Source of the DNA: JBBRUG01 sp038247995
Lineage (GTDB): Bacteria > Chloroflexota > Chloroflexia > Chloroflexales > Chloroflexaceae
Direction: 5' to 3'
Assembly (NCBI GenBank): GCA_038247995.1
Contig: JBBRUG010000346.1
Span: 1 to 6,076 of the forward strand
Length of the DNA: 6,076 bases
The position numbers and the translations under genes are program-made. The notes below the pieces were generated by a model, which had not been told where the DNA came from, made no database searches, and was given only the letters and a program-made list of their open reading frames with translations. Shown here in pieces: positions 4,601-6,076 of the stretch. Positions within the stretch are counted from its first letter, which is position 1. Every line of letters begins with the position of its first letter.

Positions 4601-5659
4601 ATGATCGACGACCCACATCCGGGAACAGCGAGTACAGGCATGTCGGATATTACCCAGAATACGGAGCGCCAGCCGGTGCCAGGTTCGCGCTTCGGCGATC
4701 TCAACCTGAACCTGGTACGCGAACACATTGAGACGGCGATCAAGCGGCGCGGCTACACCGGGCCGACCGACCCCGAGGCGTACCTAATCGAGCATGGCTG
4801 CCTGATCCGCGATGCCGACGAACAGTACATTCCAACCCTGGCCGGTATCGTCTGCTTTGCGCGCGATCCGCACCACCACGTCAGCGTCTGCGGCGTCGAT
4901 GTCGCCCAGTTTAGCAGCTCCAACCCCAACACCTCCGACCTGGTGCTCTCACGCCAGATCCGCGGTGATCTTTTTACGATTATCGACAAGACGATCGACC
5001 TGCTCTGGGCGCGCACCGAGCATCGCACCGATATGATCGGCACCGAGCGCGTGGAGATCCACGCCTACCCGATGGCTGTGCTGCGCGAGCTCACGGTGAA
5101 TGCCGTTGTGCACCGCGACTGGAGCTACGCCGGCAGCTATATTCGCATCCAGATGTTCCCCGACCGGATCGAGTGGATCAGTCCCGGCGGCTTTCCCGGC
5201 CGGGCGCCGAACGGCGTCACCCTCGACACCCTGCTCTACGCCCAGGTCTCGCGCAACCCAGCGATTGCCCAGGTACTCTACAATGCCGGCAAGGTCGAGT
5301 CGTTCGGTATGGGCATTGATACGGTACTCTCAACATTGCAGGAGATCAACTGTCCAACACCGGAGGTCTTCGACAATCGCGACATCTTCCTGTTTCGCGT
5401 CTGGGGCCAGAAGATCCGCGACGAGCGTAGTAATCCGCTTGCTAACCTCAGCCCGCGCCAGCGTCGCATCGTGACCGAGATTACCGTACGCGGACTCTGC
5501 ACCAGCAGCGAGCTTCAGAGCGCCCTCAACGAGAACGTGCGGAACATCCAGCGCGACCTGAAGGAACTTCAGGAACGCAATATCATTATTGCTGAGGGCG
5601 CGACGAGCAACCGCCGCTATCGGCTCAACGAGGTCGATCAACAATCGCTGAGCATCTGA
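4601..5659 (+). CDS. ATP-binding (GHKL/HATPase_c_4) winged-helix protein of COG2865 type, lacking the AlbA_2 domain
   Basis: This 352-residue protein (339 if the ATG at 4640 is used; GAG stands 7 nt before it, and no clear site precedes 4601) carries a GHKL-type ATPase fold as in 'RecG-like' or Schlafen-AlbA_2 regulators. ELTVNAVVHRDW (163-174) is the N-box with the Asn and His-Arg-Asp; DRIEWISPGGFP (188-199) is the G1-like motif; SRNPAIAQVLYNAGKVESFGMGI (217-239) is the final glycine motif. A winged-helix domain follows (284-341, LSPRQRRIV...RRYRL). Family members usually begin with a 100-130-residue AlbA_2 domain (an EFK motif); here the protein starts at the linker (YIPTLAGIVCFARDP, 76-90). 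No remnant is visible upstream, where a promoter stands instead. The cellular role is unknown; relatives occur as regulators and in defence islands. Confidence 0.8.
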   Translation: MIDDPHPGTASTGMSDITQNTERQPVPGSRFGDLNLNLVREHIETAIKRRGYTGPTDPEAYLIEHGCLIRDADEQYIPTLAGIVCFARDPHHHVSVCGVDVAQFSSSNPNTSDLVLSRQIRGDLFTIIDKTIDLLWARTEHRTDMIGTERVEIHAYPMAVLRELTVNAVVHRDWSYAGSYIRIQMFPDRIEWISPGGFPGRAPNGVTLDTLLYAQVSRNPAIAQVLYNAGKVESFGMGIDTVLSTLQEINCPTPEVFDNRDIFLFRVWGQKIRDERSNPLANLSPRQRRIVTEITVRGLCTSSELQSALNENVRNIQRDLKELQERNIIIAEGATSNRRYRLNEVDQQSLSI

Positions 5660-5697
5660 GTACACTCCGGCACTGTTCAACAAGTGAGGTACAAGCG

Positions 5698-6029
5698 ATG
5701 AGCATTCCCATTGAGGAGTTGATCCTACAGACGGAAGCATCAGGCGCACCCGTACGCCTGGAATATGTGCGCGGGGAGTTGCGCTGGGAGGCGTCACCGC
5801 CCTGCGCCACCAGCATACCGTTGATACAATTCGCGCCACCATCAAAGCTGCAGCTGGAAGTGGGTGTGGCTGCTATCACTACCGTGATGTGCTGATCAAG
5901 TTCAGTGCATCATATAAGCGGCCCGATATCGCGATCTTCGGCATTGCCCCGCCTTTGACCGACCAGGCGTTCGATATGCTCCCCCAGGCCGTGATCGAGA
6001 TCATCTCGGCCGGTTACGAGGAGCCATGA
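5698..6029 (+). pseudogene. Uma2-family (DUF820) PD-(D/E)xK nuclease, frameshifted and truncated by IS607
   Basis: The ATG at 5698 follows GTGAGG at 8 nt and reads 34 residues typical of a Uma2 N-terminus (LEYVRGELRWEASP, in phase to 5799). The family's next motif, LRHQ, is present but in another frame (from 5802). Between them two Cs stand where three bases are expected, so loss of one base is the simplest explanation. The second frame runs on with YHYRDVLIKF, the catalytic RPD (5919-5927) and VIEIISAGYE (from 5991), then meets the IS607 end at about 6019, which supplies the stop TGA at 6027-6029. The lysine and C-terminal helices that normally follow the ExxS motif are lost. Intact members have about 180-200 residues; 109 remain. 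It is surely inactive. Confidence 0.85.
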
Positions 6030-6076
6030 CATAGCCTTTGTAGAATACCCAAAAGTGTGCTATACGACGCAGTATG
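6019..6076 (+). mobile_element. Left end of a second IS607-family copy, pointing outward
   Basis: The last 58 bases are the IS607 left end in plus orientation, inserted in the Uma2 gene at a GG (6020-6021). The final three bases are ATG, at the position corresponding to the tnpA start of copy 1, so tnpA is expected to continue off the window. Together with copy 1 the two elements lie head to head with their tnpA genes transcribed outward. Confidence 0.82.
6019..6076. repeat. 58-bp inverted repeat, right copy (partner 84-141)
   Basis: It matches the reverse complement of 84-141 with one mismatch (C at 6035 against T on the minus strand at 125). Confidence 0.95.
6038..6066 (+). promoter_or_regulatory. 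Probable tnpA promoter, IS607 copy 2
   Basis: TTGTAG (6038-6043), 17 bp, TATACG (6061-6066), then the ATG at 6074. It is identical to the copy 1 arrangement; the single mismatch between copies lies 3 bp upstream of the -35. Confidence 0.4.

Noticed and set aside
5330..5845. 171-codon minus-strand frame across the COG2865-type gene and Uma2
   Set aside because: Antisense to two gene regions with recognised domains and spans their boundary.

Overview
The window looks like a mobile-element-rich accessory segment from a filamentous phototrophic Chloroflexota (Roseiflexus/Chloroflexus/Kouleothrix type). This is inferred from high GC, the style of the Uma2, ParB and phage-antirepressor proteins, and IS607 elements; no taxonomic marker is present, so it is a lean only.

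Layout. Both ends of the window are the same sequence in opposite orientation: a 58-bp inverted repeat (84-141 and 6019-6076, one mismatch) that is the left end of an IS607-family element. Each copy reads outward into its tnpA; the left copy shows the first 28 codons, the right copy only the presumed ATG. Between them lie, left to right: (1) a minus-strand F420/FMN split-barrel oxidoreductase (142-558); (2) a 450-bp control region with a pair of perfect palindromes (613-672), a GC-rich hairpin-dense stretch of unknown nature (673-937) and a promoter with three alternating half-sites (938-982); (3) a small XRE regulator (1009-1257); (4) a second copy of the palindrome pair (1247-1306); (5) a parA-parB partition operon (1327-2971); (6) a convergent minus-strand operon of a P22-type phage antirepressor and a second XRE regulator (4218 down to 2930), with the regulator's end overlapping the end of parB; (7) an array of five TTGCC-N5-GGCAA dyads, four of them at exactly 43-bp centre-to-centre spacing (4244-4438), which covers the antirepressor promoter; (8) an ATP-binding, winged-helix protein of the COG2865 type that lacks the usual AlbA_2/Schlafen domain (4601-5659); (9) a Uma2-family nuclease pseudogene, broken once by a frameshift and again by the right IS607 copy.

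How it fits together. ParA/ParB plus nearby palindromes suggest a plasmid or integrated-plasmid maintenance module. The XRE1 gene sits between two copies of a 60-bp composite palindrome block, one overlapping the promoter of the outward F420 gene and the other immediately in front of parA. The block is therefore either a shared operator or a non-canonical ParB centromere. The antirepressor-XRE2 operon has its own, unrelated operator array and resembles a phage-type switch. The most distinctive signals are the two operator architectures: the 19+19-bp symmetric composite block present twice, and the 43-bp-phased dyad array.
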